Below, piece by piece: positions 1-12,562 of a stretch of DNA of 64,000 nucleotides (position 1 is the stretch's first letter; each line of letters starts with the position of its first letter). Source of the DNA: Canna indica (Eukaryota > Streptophyta > Magnoliopsida > Zingiberales > Cannaceae); contig CP136890.1 in NCBI GenBank assembly GCA_034359265.1, positions 83,725,501 to 83,789,500 on the forward strand, in the 5' to 3' direction. Under the pieces are notes generated by a model, which was not told the origin of the DNA, did no database searches, and saw nothing but the letters and a program-made list of their open reading frames with translations. Both the position numbers and the translations under genes were made by a program.

Positions 1-2091
1 TTTTCTACATAATGTTCCACATCAATATAAAAACAACTAAGAAAATATCTAAGCAGCGGATGATGCCTCCTCCAGGACTCTAGCTACCTAACTTCAACTA
101 CCGACATACCTGCAAAACTGAGGCAATAACAAACGACATCAGCGAAAAGCTGAGTAGGAGAATCAATATGTCAACAATAAGAACAACAATCATGATGCAA
201 TGACACTACCAAATACAACAACAACATATGACTCTGCAATAAAGTGCAACATGGCAACAACCAGACACCTTTTCACCTATCAACTAATGCAACTCATACC
301 AATCAAGAGCGTAGTGGACAAGTGGGTTTCCCCCGCACTCTCGCACCTCGAGAGTGGCACCTCAAGTCTGCTCCAGCTAGAGGTGCGACTATCAAAAGAT
401 AGCCCGCCGACGTCTAACACCTCGACGTCGCACACGAGCCCGCCAACGTCTAACAGCGCGACGCCGCACCTCATGTGAAAATTTCGTGATCACCGGTGTC
501 ACCGCCCATACACCTCGGGCAATAAATCAACTGTGTCCAGGCTTGCGCCCACAATGATTATAATGCAGTATGTCATCAACAACTGACCTACGATACTAAC
601 AACAATAACTAATACAACAATAAGAAGCATGATAGCTAGACCTCACCACATGACACACCACAACTGATATACAATGCTAACAACAATAAATGTCACAACA
701 ACTATCAACTGAAGATGCAACCAGAGTAATTCATGTTAGCAAGTACAACTTATGACAACACTAACAGTGTGCACAATGCCTAGCATAATATCATGCTCAA
801 TAATCATTAATGAATAACAGCTAATCAGCCTCATGCAAGTATCAACATGGCATGTTCAACAACATAATGCAACAGGAGATCAACGGATTTCAGAAGCAAA
901 TCAATCAAATAGAAGCAAGGGGTAAAATCATCAATTTACCAATTCAACATTCATCGGCTACAGCAGGAGTCAACTCGCACCCAATACAACTATCTACCAC
1001 CTAACATAGAATACCACTATTCTATATTATTTAATTATTTATCAACTGAATTAATAATTCGCATCTACTAAATAACTCCGAAACATAGAAAAGACCTACC
1101 AGACGACCTCTGATCAGAAATCCGACACCACAATCGCGTTTAGAACGCAAAAACCTACAACTTTGATATTCACCTCGACTCGATCCGACGATCCTACGAT
1201 CAAATCTAAAAATACCCTAATATTCTACAAATTAACCTCATTTCATTCGATACAACTATCTTCTTAATTAACCTATTTATTAAATTAAATAAAACTCTTT
1301 ATCTCCCACTCGTCTCCTAACCGACGCCCGCCCGAGCGCCCCCTCCCCTGCTTCGCACGGATCCACACCGGCCGTCCTCTTTGCCGACGGCAACCACCCC
1401 CGCCGGCCTCGCCGGCCTCTCCTCCAACGCCGGCGGGTACCAGCTTGGGAGGCCACGACGGCCTCCCCTCCCCGACGCCGCCTCCTCTCCACCCTGCTCG
1501 GCCCACGCCGGGCGGCCCTCCCGGCCACCGGCGACCATGCGCCGCCTCCCCTCCGGCCTTCCCACGGCCTCCAGCGCCGACGATCCATTGAGTCATGGCT
1601 GGGAGGCCACGACGGCCTCCCCTGCAGCAGCACCGACTGCTGCCATGATACGGGCAGCAGCAATCGCTGCCTTGGCTCGGTCCAACGTCGCGGACAGCAA
1701 CACGGCTGCCGCGATCACCGCTCCCCTCGCCGGCCCACCTCCGACTCCTCACTCCTTCACTCATTCGACAACTTCCGATTCTACCTCCTCTAACCCCTCC
1801 GCTGCCGTTGATGAACGAAAGAATGGAAACGACGAGAAACAACAGAGACGAAAACAACGAAGAAGAAGAGAAGAACTCCTACCTCAAAAACTCCTCCAAA
1901 TTCCGGTCTTCACCGGAGTCTTCTTCCTGCCGACACCTCACCGCTGCCGCTACAGCGATCGAGAGAGAGAGAGAGAGCGAAAAAGGTTAGAGAGAGGATT
2001 AGGGCTAATTAAATAGGATTAGCACTTTTGCAAAAACACTCTTCTAAGAAAAATATTTACAATTAAGTCCTCCATTTGCAGGTTATAACAT
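1..2091 (-). mobile_element. Gypsy-like LTR sequence, minus orientation, cut by window edge
   Basis: Read on the minus strand, this block starts with TGTTATAACC at 2091, much like the TGTAATATCC and TGTTATGTTC starts of the other Gypsy-type LTRs in the window. It runs through a purine/pyrimidine-rich stretch (about 1900-2000) and a GC-rich stretch (1310-1800), then AT-rich sequence. A stretch at about 1227-1300 is clearly homologous, in inverse orientation, to 16512-16590 in the solo LTR at 15705-16791. Long overlapping frames on both strands at 1280-2016 come from GC bias and match no family I know. The right boundary abuts the decayed MuDR gene, consistent with insertion into it. The left end lies outside the window, so the exact LTR end, primer site and TSD are not seen. 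Confidence 0.5.
402..472. repeat. Two-copy 36-bp tandem duplication
   Basis: A GC-rich unit starting GCCCGCCRACGTCTAAC occurs at 402 and again at 438 with a few differences. It lies inside the Gypsy-like LTR block and has no visible coding role. Confidence 0.6.
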
Positions 2092-4115
2092 ATATAATCC
2101 AAAATGTGACGTGAAAGATGTAAAATTGTCGCTTGGGATAAAATTTGGGTCAAATGCGCAGTTTAAAGAAGCCATTCAAAGTTATTGTACTGTAAATGGC
2201 TATAACATTAGATGAACCAAAAGTTGTCCGTAAAAAATGGAAGCCAAGTGTGCTATGGGTCACCATGGAGAATATATGGTAGTTGGATGAAGAGAGATTT
2301 GACGTTCATTGTTAAAAGCTATAACAATGAGAGCACAGATGTTCAAGAAACATAACCAACAGTTAAGCCACAACAAGATGAATCTCAAACTATTACGTGG
2401 AGAAATTTTGAAGCAATCCTAATTGGAGTGTGAAAGAAATGAAGAAAGATTTGCTAATCAAGTTCGAATTGTGAACCCGGCGAGCATGTTCAATATTGTT
2501 TGTAAACGAGCATTTACAGGTGCACCTCCCGTCTTCCAACCTTTGTACATTGGGTTTGATGGACTGAAAAAGGGATTCATGCACGGATGTAGACCAATTA
2601 TCAGATTTGATGGATGTTTTCTGAAAACTTTTCTTGGTGGACAATTGCTCTCGGCTGTAGGTAGAGACGACAACAATCAAATGTTCCCGATACCATGGGC
2701 TGTAGTTGAAGGAGAAAACTATCATTCATGGAGTTGGTTTTTGGGTATTTTGTTTGATGACCTGGCCATTGACCAATGATATGGTTTGACACTTATAAGT
2801 GATCAACAAAAAGTAAGTATATGTTTAGTATGCTATCATATTTTTTATTTAAAAAATAAGTATATGATATACTAATTGGACATCTATTTCTTTTAGGGTC
2901 TAGAGTATGCTATAAAACAAAGGGTGTCTGGTGCCGATTATAGAAATTGTGCACGTCATATATATGTAAATTGGAAGAAGAAGCACAATGAGCAGCTCTT
3001 AAAATCACTCTTTTAGAAAGCTATTAGATGCAGTGTTGAGTCAGATTTCAAGAGGACATTGAATGAACTTCAAGCTACTTCACAAAGTGCATATCAAGAT
3101 TTCATCGGAATCGAAGTGACAAAATTTTGTCAAATGTATATCAGTACGGGTTGCAAAAGTGATACAGTAAGCAACAACATCAGCGAGACATTCAATGGTT
3201 ATATTTTGAAGGCAAGATCAAAACCAATTATTGATATGCTCAAAGAAATACGTCGTTTGTTGATGGCTAAGATGTATTCTAAAAGAGAGACGATGTTGAA
3301 AAGCAATGATATTATATGCCTAGACGTACAGAAAAAGCTTGAAAAAAATAAAAAGGAAACAACACATTGTCATGTCACGCCTACAGGGGAACATATTATT
3401 TGAGGTTCAACAGTTTGACAGATCTAATGTTGTTAACTTAATGCACCGTACATGTTCTTGTAGACGTTGGGATATATTTGGAATTCCTTGTAATCATGCA
3501 ATATCATGCATGTTTTGGTTAAAAGAACCAGAAAATTACATTAACAATTACTTCAAGAAAGACACCTACTTGAAAGCATACGAGTTTTTATTGCAACCTT
3601 TGTCTGGGAAGGATACCTGGCATGAAGTTGAAGGACCTCATGTGTTGGCACCTCCCGTGAAAGAGATGTCGGGTAGACCGAAAAAAAAATGAAGAAGAGA
3701 TTTGCATGAAGATGAATCAACATCAAGACTATCTAGAGAAGACACAATTATGACTTGTCAGATATGCCATGTAGATGGTCATAATAGAAGAAGATATCCA
3801 CTAAGGCCATGTAGATGGCCATAATAGAAGAAGATGTCTACTAAGGGGACAACCATCATCATCTCATACTCATACAGAGGTTATTGGTTTATAATCAATA
3901 CTATTTTTTAAAAATATATTTGGATCATTTCTAATATTTGATATATGATACTAATTATAGGGCCAAGTAAACCAACCAATGTCATCAGGTTCAAGTGGTA
4001 TAAGAGGTAGAACTACATCAGGTAGAGGAGGTAGAACTATATCAGGTAGGGGAGGTAGAACTGCATTTGGTCCAAGTGGTACATCTGCTAAAGGGCATAG
4101 AAACTCAACTGTAAG
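2092..4115 (+). pseudogene. Decayed MuDR-type (MULE) transposase
   Basis: Translated pieces in several frames line up in order with plant MuDR transposases. First is the N-terminal MuDR domain (about 2092-2330, ending in a TFIVKSYN motif). Then comes the DDE/MULE domain (2423-2810), with a catalytic-type Asp in RFDGCFLKT and a Glu in EGENYHSW. A likely intron spans about 2811-2897. A helical region follows (2898-3400). The C-terminal SWIM zinc finger (CSC-x9-CNH at about 3450-3500) comes next, then a degenerate zinc knuckle CQICHVDGH near 3755, whose last Cys is Tyr. A Gly/Arg/Ser-rich tail is at 3960-4110. Stops and frameshifts (e.g. near 2213, 2366, 2778, 3015, 3400) rule out an intact enzyme. 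The 5' end is truncated by the LTR block on its left. It would once have cut and pasted a Mutator-like element; the element ends are not resolved. Confidence 0.85.
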
Positions 4116-4797
4116 CACTTATTAATAGTAATTTTATTTTACTGTTATCATTGATACTATTATCATTAATTAATTAGTTTGTGTACCAAGCATTCTATAG
4201 GGAAAGATCAATGGCCTCACAGGGTTTTGGAGTTTTCGTTGGCGAAGAGACTGGGAATACATATTTCATAGTAAGTTATTTATTGATAGTAATTTTCCTT
4301 TACTGTTATCATTGATACTTATATTGTGGTTTTGCTTAGATGTCTGGATATAGTTTATCCATATGCTCATCTTGAGGGGAATTAAGTGGGCATTTAATTC
4401 AAGAATGTGATAGGAGAGCCCGAGTACAAGGATCCCAAACCGAGCCCATGATTCAAGGATCTCAAACTTCACTCATGATTAAGGATCTCAAACTTCAACC
4501 ATGATTCAAGGGAGCCATAATATGGACCATGATACAAGGATGTGATGGAACAAGGATATGATTGACTTAAAATATTTTGTGCCATAATATTTTGGCTTAA
4601 AATATTTTTGTGATGAAACAATGATGTAAAATACTTATACTGATAACTCTGTTTTTGATGTATACTTTTTGTGATGTATATTGTGTCATACCAAGTTTGA
4701 TGTACATTTCGATGATAACTCAGTTTGATGTATATTTTGAATACTGATAACTCAGTTTCAGTGAATTTTGTTGAAACAGTATGATGTATAGTTTTAG

Positions 4798-5400
4798 TTT
4801 GATATGTAATAGTATGTAACTCAGTTTTAATTCATGTGTTTGATATCAATTTCAATTCATAGTATACTGCAGTTTCAGTTTGATATATAACTAATAACTC
4901 AGTTATATGTATATTTTGAATATTGTTGAAATAGTTTGATGTATAATTTTATTTTGATGTATAGTTTTAGTTTGATATGTAACAATATGTAACTCAATTT
5001 TAATTCATGTGTTTGATATCAGTTTCAATTCATAGTATACTGCAGTTTCAGTTTGATGTTTAACTGATAACTCAGTTATATATATTTTTTGAATGCTGTT
5101 GAAATAGTTTGATGTATAATTTCAGTTTGACATGTAACAATATGTAACTCTGTTTCAATTCATGTGTTTGATATCAGTTTCAATTCATAGTATATTATAG
5201 TTTCAGTTTGATGTATAACTGATAACTCAGTTTGATGTATAACTGATATGTATATTTTGAATACTGTTGAAAAAGTTTGATGTATAGTTTCAATTTGATG
5301 TATAGTATCAGTTTGATATGTAACATTATGTAACTCAGTTTCAATTCATGTGTTAGATATCAATTTCAATTCATAGTATATAAATTTCAATATAAAACTG
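4798..5400. repeat. AT-rich tandem repeat, about four copies of 155-186 bp
   Basis: A unit beginning GATATGTAA, then TATGTAACTCAGTTT, an ATTCATGTGTTTGATATCA segment and a GTATACTGCAGTTTCAG segment, recurs at about 4801, 4974, 5129 and 5315. Spacing is 173, 155 and 186 bp. Shorter GATGTATA and ACTGATAACTCAG motifs repeat within each unit. The array lies just 3' of the MuDR pseudogene and continues as degenerate CTGCAGTATA-rich sequence to about 5600. No coding potential is seen. Confidence 0.8.
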
Positions 5401-5931
5401 CGATATGAAATTGCAGTATATTAGTATAAATTTTAGTATAAAATTGAAACTATAATTTGAGTTTCATATCAGTATATTAATATACTGTAGTAAACTGAAA
5501 CTGCAGTATATTGCAGTAAACTGAAACTGCAGTAAACCATGAAATTTACTTATTGATACTGCAGTATATCAGTATAATGCAGTAAATTGAAACTTCAATT
5601 ACTTACTAATACTATAATTTATACAAGATCTCAAACAACTTTGAGTTCATCAACAACTTATTCTGCAGTTTATGAGTTTGATCATTTAATTTATAAACTG
5701 ATAATTTGAACATTTATCTGAAATTTACATAACCAAACTCAATAGTTAACTCATTTAATCAATAACTGAAATTTTCATAAAGTCAATAAGGATCTAATGT
5801 AATTTACAACCAAAATTCATTGATCACTATATGAATTGCCACAAGTTGCCAAAATAGATGAGTATATCACCTGTCATTGACTCATTGACAGGGACAAGTT
5901 GCCAAAATAGATATATTACAACCAAACTCTC

Positions 5932-6395
5932 TCATAAACCATGAAAAAACGTGGACCAAGTACCCAAACATACAACAACACAAGCACCAAGTAAGTACAT
6001 ATTGTAGATATTCATTCTTTCATACATCAATTTCATTCCTCTATTTTTCTCCTGCGGCTTCTTTTTCTCTTTTTCCACTCTACCTATCTTTTCTTCATAC
6101 ATCAATATTTTTTGAATAAGAACATCATTCTTTTGCTCTAGCAGTTTGACTTGATGTTGGAGATTATATTTTTCACTTGTTAATTTTTGAAGTGTTTCCT
6201 TCACCGGTCTAGAATATTCGGGATCATACCAATGAAAAAACCACAATCACTGTCCTCATAGGAGGGAGAGTTAGTTGATATTTCAAGTAGTTATAATATT
6301 GACAGTATAATTACCTTCTAATGCATGTATCTCCAAAAACGCATTTCAGAATTTTTCTTGGTATGTGAAGTGAATAGGGATGCTGCGACGTTATG
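5932..6395 (-). pseudogene. GRF-type zinc finger / coiled-coil / transmembrane small protein, partial
   Basis: On the minus strand, 6395-6310 encodes the first half of a GRF-type zinc finger (TSHTKKNSEMRFWRYM, matching the TS-T-KNPGRRFW core of the family). After a probable intron (about 6247-6306), the frame at 6246-5932 gives the second half (WFFHWYDPEYSRP). A Leu/Lys/Glu-rich coiled coil of about 55 residues follows, then a C-terminal hydrophobic helix (MYLLGACVVVCLGTW). Proteins of this layout are common, poorly characterised plant genes often found near repeats. No start codon or first zinc ligand is seen, and the finger lacks some expected Cys residues, so I call it a partial or decaying copy. 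It faces the MuDR pseudogene across the repeat field; whether it belonged to the same element is open. Confidence 0.6.
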
Positions 6396-8327
6396 GTAAC
6401 AACAAGGTGAAATATTGATGAGGTTATGGTTACTTCATCAATATTGGTTGATGATGAGTTGGATGCTATTATTATTCAAAAATAATTAATTTGTAAGAAC
6501 ACAAACATTGATGAAAAATTATTAAAGAACATTATGAAAAATTAATATGTAACACATTGATGAAAAACTATGTAATAACATTTGTGAAGTACACAACCTA
6601 AATAGCAGTGAATGAAGTATATCAATTGTATACCTAAAACCCAAATGAAGTACAAAATCCTAAACCCTAGTTTTAAACAAATGTGCTATCGGGTATGAAA
6701 AAATAGCATCGAATGAAATTTGTTATCGACAATATGCGAGGGATGGTGATTCGAGGAGGGAATAGTTGCCGACAGCACCGACAATCCCCAATGAAGCCGC
6801 GAGGAAGAAGATAAAGCCCGACGAGGAAGAAAATAAAACCCGGTGAGGAAGAAGATAAAGCCACGAGGAAGAAGATAAAGCCTCAACGATTTGCGAGATG
6901 AAGCTGCGAGAGAAGATGATTCAGCCTGTGAGGAAGGAGAGAAACAAGGGAAGCGGAGAAAGGGCAACTCTTCTGTTGCAGTTGCAGCGAAAAGGGGAAG
7001 GAGATTTTTTAACCCGACGATGAGAGGATTTGATGATGCTGACGTGTATTTACTGACGATGAGAGGATTATTTTATTCAGGTTTATTTTTTATTTATTTT
7101 TTTTTGCCGACGTGGCTCGCTGACGTGGCATTGGATAGATTTTTAAACATATTATATGGTTTATGATCCACGTGTGCAATGCCACATCATCAAACAAACG
7201 ATAAAATTCACAGTGATTTGACGACGGAATATTATTGAAATAAATTAAAAATCAAATTATAAAATTGATACAACTAAAAGTTCGGATCAAAATTGAGAAT
7301 ACTCTTAAAGTTCACTTTAAGAATATATAGTGTAATTAACCTCTTTTTATAAAATAAACTGAATTGCATGATAAACCAAATTGAATAGTAATACAATTTT
7401 GTTTGATTAAATTCGAATGGAATATTCACAATTGCTATTTTTTCTAATTTCTACTATCATGAACTTTCTTAAAAAAAATGAATTTTCAACTAAGCTCGGT
7501 TGGCACTATGATTAACTAAATTATAATAATTAGGATACGGTTTATTTACTGTACATCCAACCTTGTCCCAGTTGTTGCATGTTGGCATTCCCCATATAAT
7601 CATATCAGCATTTGCTAACACTACTGTTCTTACAGTTGGTGTCACAAATATGATTCGACGGCATATACAAAAACAAAGCATCAAAAGTGGCTGCGATAGG
7701 AGGTAGAGCCATGTCTACTTAGATATAGTAGCCTCCGTAGAGGTTGATAAGTATGCCTGATGAGAAAAAACGCGCCAGAGACCTGCAAATGTACAAGCAG
7801 AAGATTTTACTATTGAAATTTTATTGGGAAGAAGTTAAGGGCTAGCTTTGGCACAATGATAAGATTGCTCCACTGAGACCTACAAAATTGGGATATGTAA
7901 TACCCAGTTTAGTCCCAAATCGAGAACATATTGAATGTTGTGTTGGCTTATAAGGCTTGATGAGTGTACTACCATCAACTTCGACTTGAGTATTTTAATT
8001 AGGCCAATAGGTTGATCTATGAAGTTGTTGAGTCAATTGTCCTATCAAGTGGGTCGTAATAGGGGCTTCCGTCGATTCAACCTCTTCACTATATAAAGGT
8101 AAAATTGTGTACATTGACCTTCCCCGCATTGGGGGGAGCACCGTCAAACATAATTAGATTCTTTCTTATGAACCTTTCACGAGGCATGAATATCTAAAAA
8201 TATATGGAATAGAGGAAACTTTACTGGGCTAAAATACCTATAGCTACAATTAACTTTGACTACAAGAGTAGAAGCAAAAGTCAGTTTATCACTCACATAT
8301 TGATGTTTGCCACCAGTTGAAATTGCT
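6396..8327. other. Non-coding AT-rich spacer with short repeats
   Basis: No supported gene. It contains a purine-rich run of four imperfect copies of GAGGAAGAAGATAAAGCC at about 6793-6883. A local inverted pair around 7100-7190 includes GACGTGGCAT and ATGCCACATC. At 7258-7345 a stretch ending GTGTAATTAACCTC resembles one terminus of a MULE-like element, but no partner end was found. From about 7700 to 8327 the sequence is the probable 3' flank and UTR of the minus-strand GATA-FAR1 gene. Confidence 0.5.
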
Positions 8328-11300
8328 CTAGTCATTCAACTGAGAACTGCTGAAAATTGGTTGTGACTGCATGGATGGTGTTGCATAACCCTACAAGGTA
8401 TTCAGATAAATTATAACAGTGTAGTACACTTATGTAAATTCAATCAGAAATGAATGATAAACAAGGTTTAGTAATTGTAATAAGTAGAAATTTAAGTGAT
8501 TCCACTTGCGAAAAAGGAAATATCCACAATTGGTTCATGAGGAGTGATTCCTGAATTTAGAGATGAGAATGAAATATTATATTCTGGTATAATTGATTTT
8601 CATTCCATTTTCTCATTTTCTATGTAATCAAATACACCATTAAAGCAACTACAATTGACACTATCAGAGGAATCTAAATAAACATATATTCACATGGATC
8701 TTCATTACCTGATTTAACTGAGTGGCTCCGTTAAATGGTTGCTGATGTAAATCAGAAGCTGGATATTCCTGTATCCTATTGGAGTGTTATCAAAGGTTCT
8801 AGTAATTAAAAAGAAAAGCACGTGTGGCAGCAGCATTACCTCAGTTAACTGAGTAGTTGCATGAGGTCCTTGGTGGTGAGCATACAAGGAAAAAGGTACA
8901 TGCATTGAGGTTGTTAAAGGAGACTTAGGGTCTCCATCCATTGCAATTCCTCCTGGATCTGACTCTATATCAGTCTTAGCATCTCTTCTCCACCTCTTCA
9001 AGAAATATCGTTCAGGTAGCTCTTTGATATTTCTAACATCAAGTACTTTTAGTACATGACCACATTGAATGCCAACAAATTCAAACTTTTTACAACTGCA
9101 AGCAATTGAACAATCAGTTGAATCAAGTCTAACAAGATATTCCTTAGGATTTTCACCAACGGTGATTTTATATTCTGATATTGTTCCGACCTCACCACAT
9201 CTGAATAACATTGAATCCATGAATACTTCAAACTCTCTCCGGAACATTTCAAAAACTGCAGGTGTATACAAGGTAGCAGCTTGCTTTAACATTTTCGAAG
9301 GAGGTATCCTTGGGATACTTTGGCTTGCATGAAAATCAGCTTGCAGTTCAGCATACCTGTGGTCATCCACCACTCTCTTGTAATGCTTAAAAAAGGACAA
9401 AAGGTCAAGTTGTGGGTTCAAGAACTTCTTCAGCAAGCTGAAATTTTCATTTTGTAGTGTGTTTTTCATATCAGCACAAAGTGTTTCTCGGCCATATGCT
9501 AAGGCCCATTGCTCCCTGTCTTCAAACAACTTGGCCAACCATTCATCAGTTCTAAGATCATACTTCTCTATCATAGTGTGCCATGCGGGCAAAAACTCTT
9601 CCTCATCCTCATAGTCATATATACACTTCCCAAAATCCTTTGCAAAAGTTTTTGAAGCTTGAAACACATTATTTAGATGCTTAACAGCTTGTTGATAGAT
9701 TTGCCACACACAAATGCGATGACTGGTACCTGGCCAAACTGCTTTTAATGCATTGCTTACTGAAAAAGACTGATCTGTCAAAATAGTCTTTGGTTGTTTT
9801 CCATGCATTGCAATTTTGAAAGTTTCAAATAACCACCTGAAGGATTCTAGAGTTTCATCATACAGTAGAGCTGCACCAAAAATAACAATTTGTTTGTGGT
9901 GATTCACACCAAGAAAAGGTGCAAATGGCCTACCGTACCCATTCACTCTGTAAGTTGTATCTAGACAAACTACATCACCGAAGTAATTGAAGTCGGATAT
10001 AGATTTCGCATCTGCCCAGAAAAAATTGGTCAATTTATCATCCTCATCAATTTGTATGGCATAAAAAAAAGATGGGTCAGTAAGTTGCATGCTTTGTAGG
10101 TATTTTAATATAGCTTCTGCATCTCCCATTTGCACACTCTTCATACGTTTTGAGCGCAGACACATTCGATAATCTGCAGGAAGATATCTAACATTTTGAG
10201 AACCAGTAGTTTGCCTGCCAGTAAGCTGGTTAGCTGATTTTGGAGTTGTACCAGAATCATCAGATAAATCTGCTTCAGCTCCTTGAACCTCAGTCAGTAT
10301 CCTCTGAGACCTAAGCATGTGCATGGCTGAAGGAGGTGCAGGCTGATGATTATGATCTGGCACAAATTCAGTAATACGATATGTACCAGTAGGTGTAAGT
10401 TTAATAGTCAGACGTGCTGGGCAACCAATTCTAGTTTCTGGTCGTGGTTTCTTTACTTCCTTGGCTCCTTTTTTGTCTTTACGAAATCCTTCCCGTGAGC
10501 AAACTAGGGTTCTTGATCTAGTAATTTTGTCTGATGATTTGTCTATCCAACCTTTTCGTACACTAAATCCTATCATCCCAGCATATCTATTGTAAAATTC
10601 ATATGCTTTGTCTTCATTTTCAAATTCCATATCAACTTCTGGCACCATTTTTGAATTTGCTAAGTCCTTCATTGGAACTTCATAGTCAATAACCTTTCTC
10701 TGTTTTCCCTGTTTGAACAAACCCCAGCATTTATTAAGTGTTACATAGGAAGTAAAGAATTTAAGCCAGATACAGGAAAACTGCAAATATTTTGCAAGAA
10801 GTATTGTTAAACACAGAGATGACTAGATACATTAATGGATCTGAAAATAAATTGTCATTATACAAAAGTATAACCTTTGATATTTACATGTATAGTAGAT
10901 ATTTTCAATCAAGTGGAACGTACAAATAGGTATCTGAATTAATAATCTATTATTAAAAGAAATGATAGTTTATGATAAAATGAACCTAAATTACAAATAT
11001 CTGTGATACCATAAACTCAAAATATAAATACCAACAAGGCAAGAAACTTACCTAAGTACCTGCAAGATAACAAATTTATGTGGTTATAAGCAAGAACGTC
11101 AAGTCTCTGTCAATTGCATGGCATGGAATTTCAGTGTAGCCAGAATTGAAACTAACTTTTAACTGCCTATGATTAGTTGGAATCATTCAATTTGTATTGA
11201 TAGTTTATTTAGTTGTGCAACAAGCATAAAATCTAAGAGACATAAAGATCAATTCTTGATTCTTTGGTTGAGGGTGAATACCATAATGCTGGTACAATGT

Positions 11301-12562
11301 GCACCATCAAAATGCAAATAAAATTTAATCATTAAGAATGGTAAAACAAAGTTTATCATACAAGTAATAAGAGTAACTCAGAACTACTATATAAATTGTG
11401 CAGCAGCTTTAAGCATATACCTTTCTCCAAGCTATTCCACATGCGTTGCAAAGAGTTCGTCGTCCCTCTGGACCACTTCGCATATGACATGTAAGCTTTG
11501 CACTGATGCCACAGTTAAGGCATCTACAAAAGACAACAATTCATCAGTCATAGTTTTCAAATAACAAATCTTCATTGTAAGGCCCAGTTTGATCACCTTC
11601 CTCCAGCAATGAAGATAAGTATATAGGAAAAAGGAACTTCTCTTAAAATTAGTTAGGAAACTTAGAAATCAGCAATAAAAAAATAAAAACTTAGTAATTA
11701 GATGAAAAATAAGGGATGACTAGCCACTTATACTTGTCACGTTATTATGTAAAAGTACTTGTTATAATAGGGAATCTGGTAATCCAATAACCTCGAGAAC
11801 AAACTGAGTTGATGCAACTCAAGCATATGACAAGCGGACAATAGATTGTTGATGATGAAGAACAAACTGGAGGATTAAGGGGAGCCACAGGTATCTAGCG
11901 CAAGCCAGTTTTATATTTCCAAATTTGATCTAACTTCCCAGACATCATATAAATTAAACCATACTTCTGGTAAATTTGCCATTCAATCCATCTATATAAA
12001 AACCAAATCATGTTATCTATCCTTTTCTGCTAATAATAAATAACACGCCTGGTTATGTGAATCAATACTCTGTTCGAGTTGATAAATACTGTTGTTAGAT
12101 GCTATTTTCTAGCTCACAGAGTCGTCAAAACATTCATTCACATCAAAGTTAACACCAGAGAACGTTTGCACTCGATATGACATAGGCGTAATGATAGTCA
12201 TAGTTGAAAGAATAATATTTTAATTTAATTACATAAAATGTGGAACTGAACACGAAAATGTTCATTATTTAAAACAGATCCAACAACAATAAACATTATC
12301 CAGATCCTCTCATTTTATTAAAAAATGTTTTAATTTATTTCTTTAGAGAAATTGCAACATATCCGGGCGCTGCCACAAGACGCAAATATCCAAAGAGAAG
12401 ATACTATACGCTGTACCAATGAAATCCTCTGAGCTCAGTTCAATGACTACGGCCATGGAGAGAGCGGAACAAGAAGCACGGATCTTACCTGACGGGGCCC
12501 TCCACCAAATCCTCGCCATTATTCAGGTGGACCTCCTGGTCCCTGTCCTGCTCCATCGGCAT
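8328..12562 (-). CDS. GATA zinc finger fused to FAR1/MULE/SWIM protein (FRS-like), 722 aa, five exons
   Basis: Probable nuclear DNA-binding regulator of the FAR1/FHY3-related type, derived from a MULE transposase. Exons on the minus strand: 12562-12489, 11523-11421, 10708-8840, 8768-8709 and 8390-8328. All introns are GT-AG and the frame stays open to the TAG stop. Residues 26-53 form a GATA-type finger, C-x2-C-x20-C-x2-C (CLNCGIS ... LCNAC), the spacing of the TIFY/ZML plant GATA class. Residues about 85-180 are a FAR1 DNA-binding domain (C129, C155, HNH at 178-180). A MULE transposase-like domain follows ([20 protein letters not shown]), then a SWIM finger at about 596-610 (CSC ... CGH). 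The start is the first in-frame ATG after an upstream stop in exon 1. The Met at 10786 is intronic. FAR1 proteins activate light and other pathways; whether this fusion does so is inference. The two middle exon junctions in frame argue for a true gene, and a transcript would settle it. Confidence 0.85.

Noticed and set aside
1280..2016. Overlapping long open frames on both strands
   Set aside because: GC-rich LTR sequence lowers stop frequency; the peptides are Arg/Gly/Pro/Ala-rich and match no known family, and the block is homologous to another LTR.
7490..7684. Minus-strand 64-codon open frame
   Set aside because: Short, no domain, AT-rich spacer.
8714..8839. C-terminal extension of the FAR1 frame past the LTE codons
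   Set aside because: A GT donor at 8839 and two small in-phase 3' exons (8768-8709, 8390-8328) give an end with typical FRS-like composition; the read-through is intron.
10709..10786. Met start at 10786 for the FAR1 protein
   Set aside because: The 26 residues before 10708 are intronic; a good AG acceptor and an in-frame upstream GATA exon give a better model.
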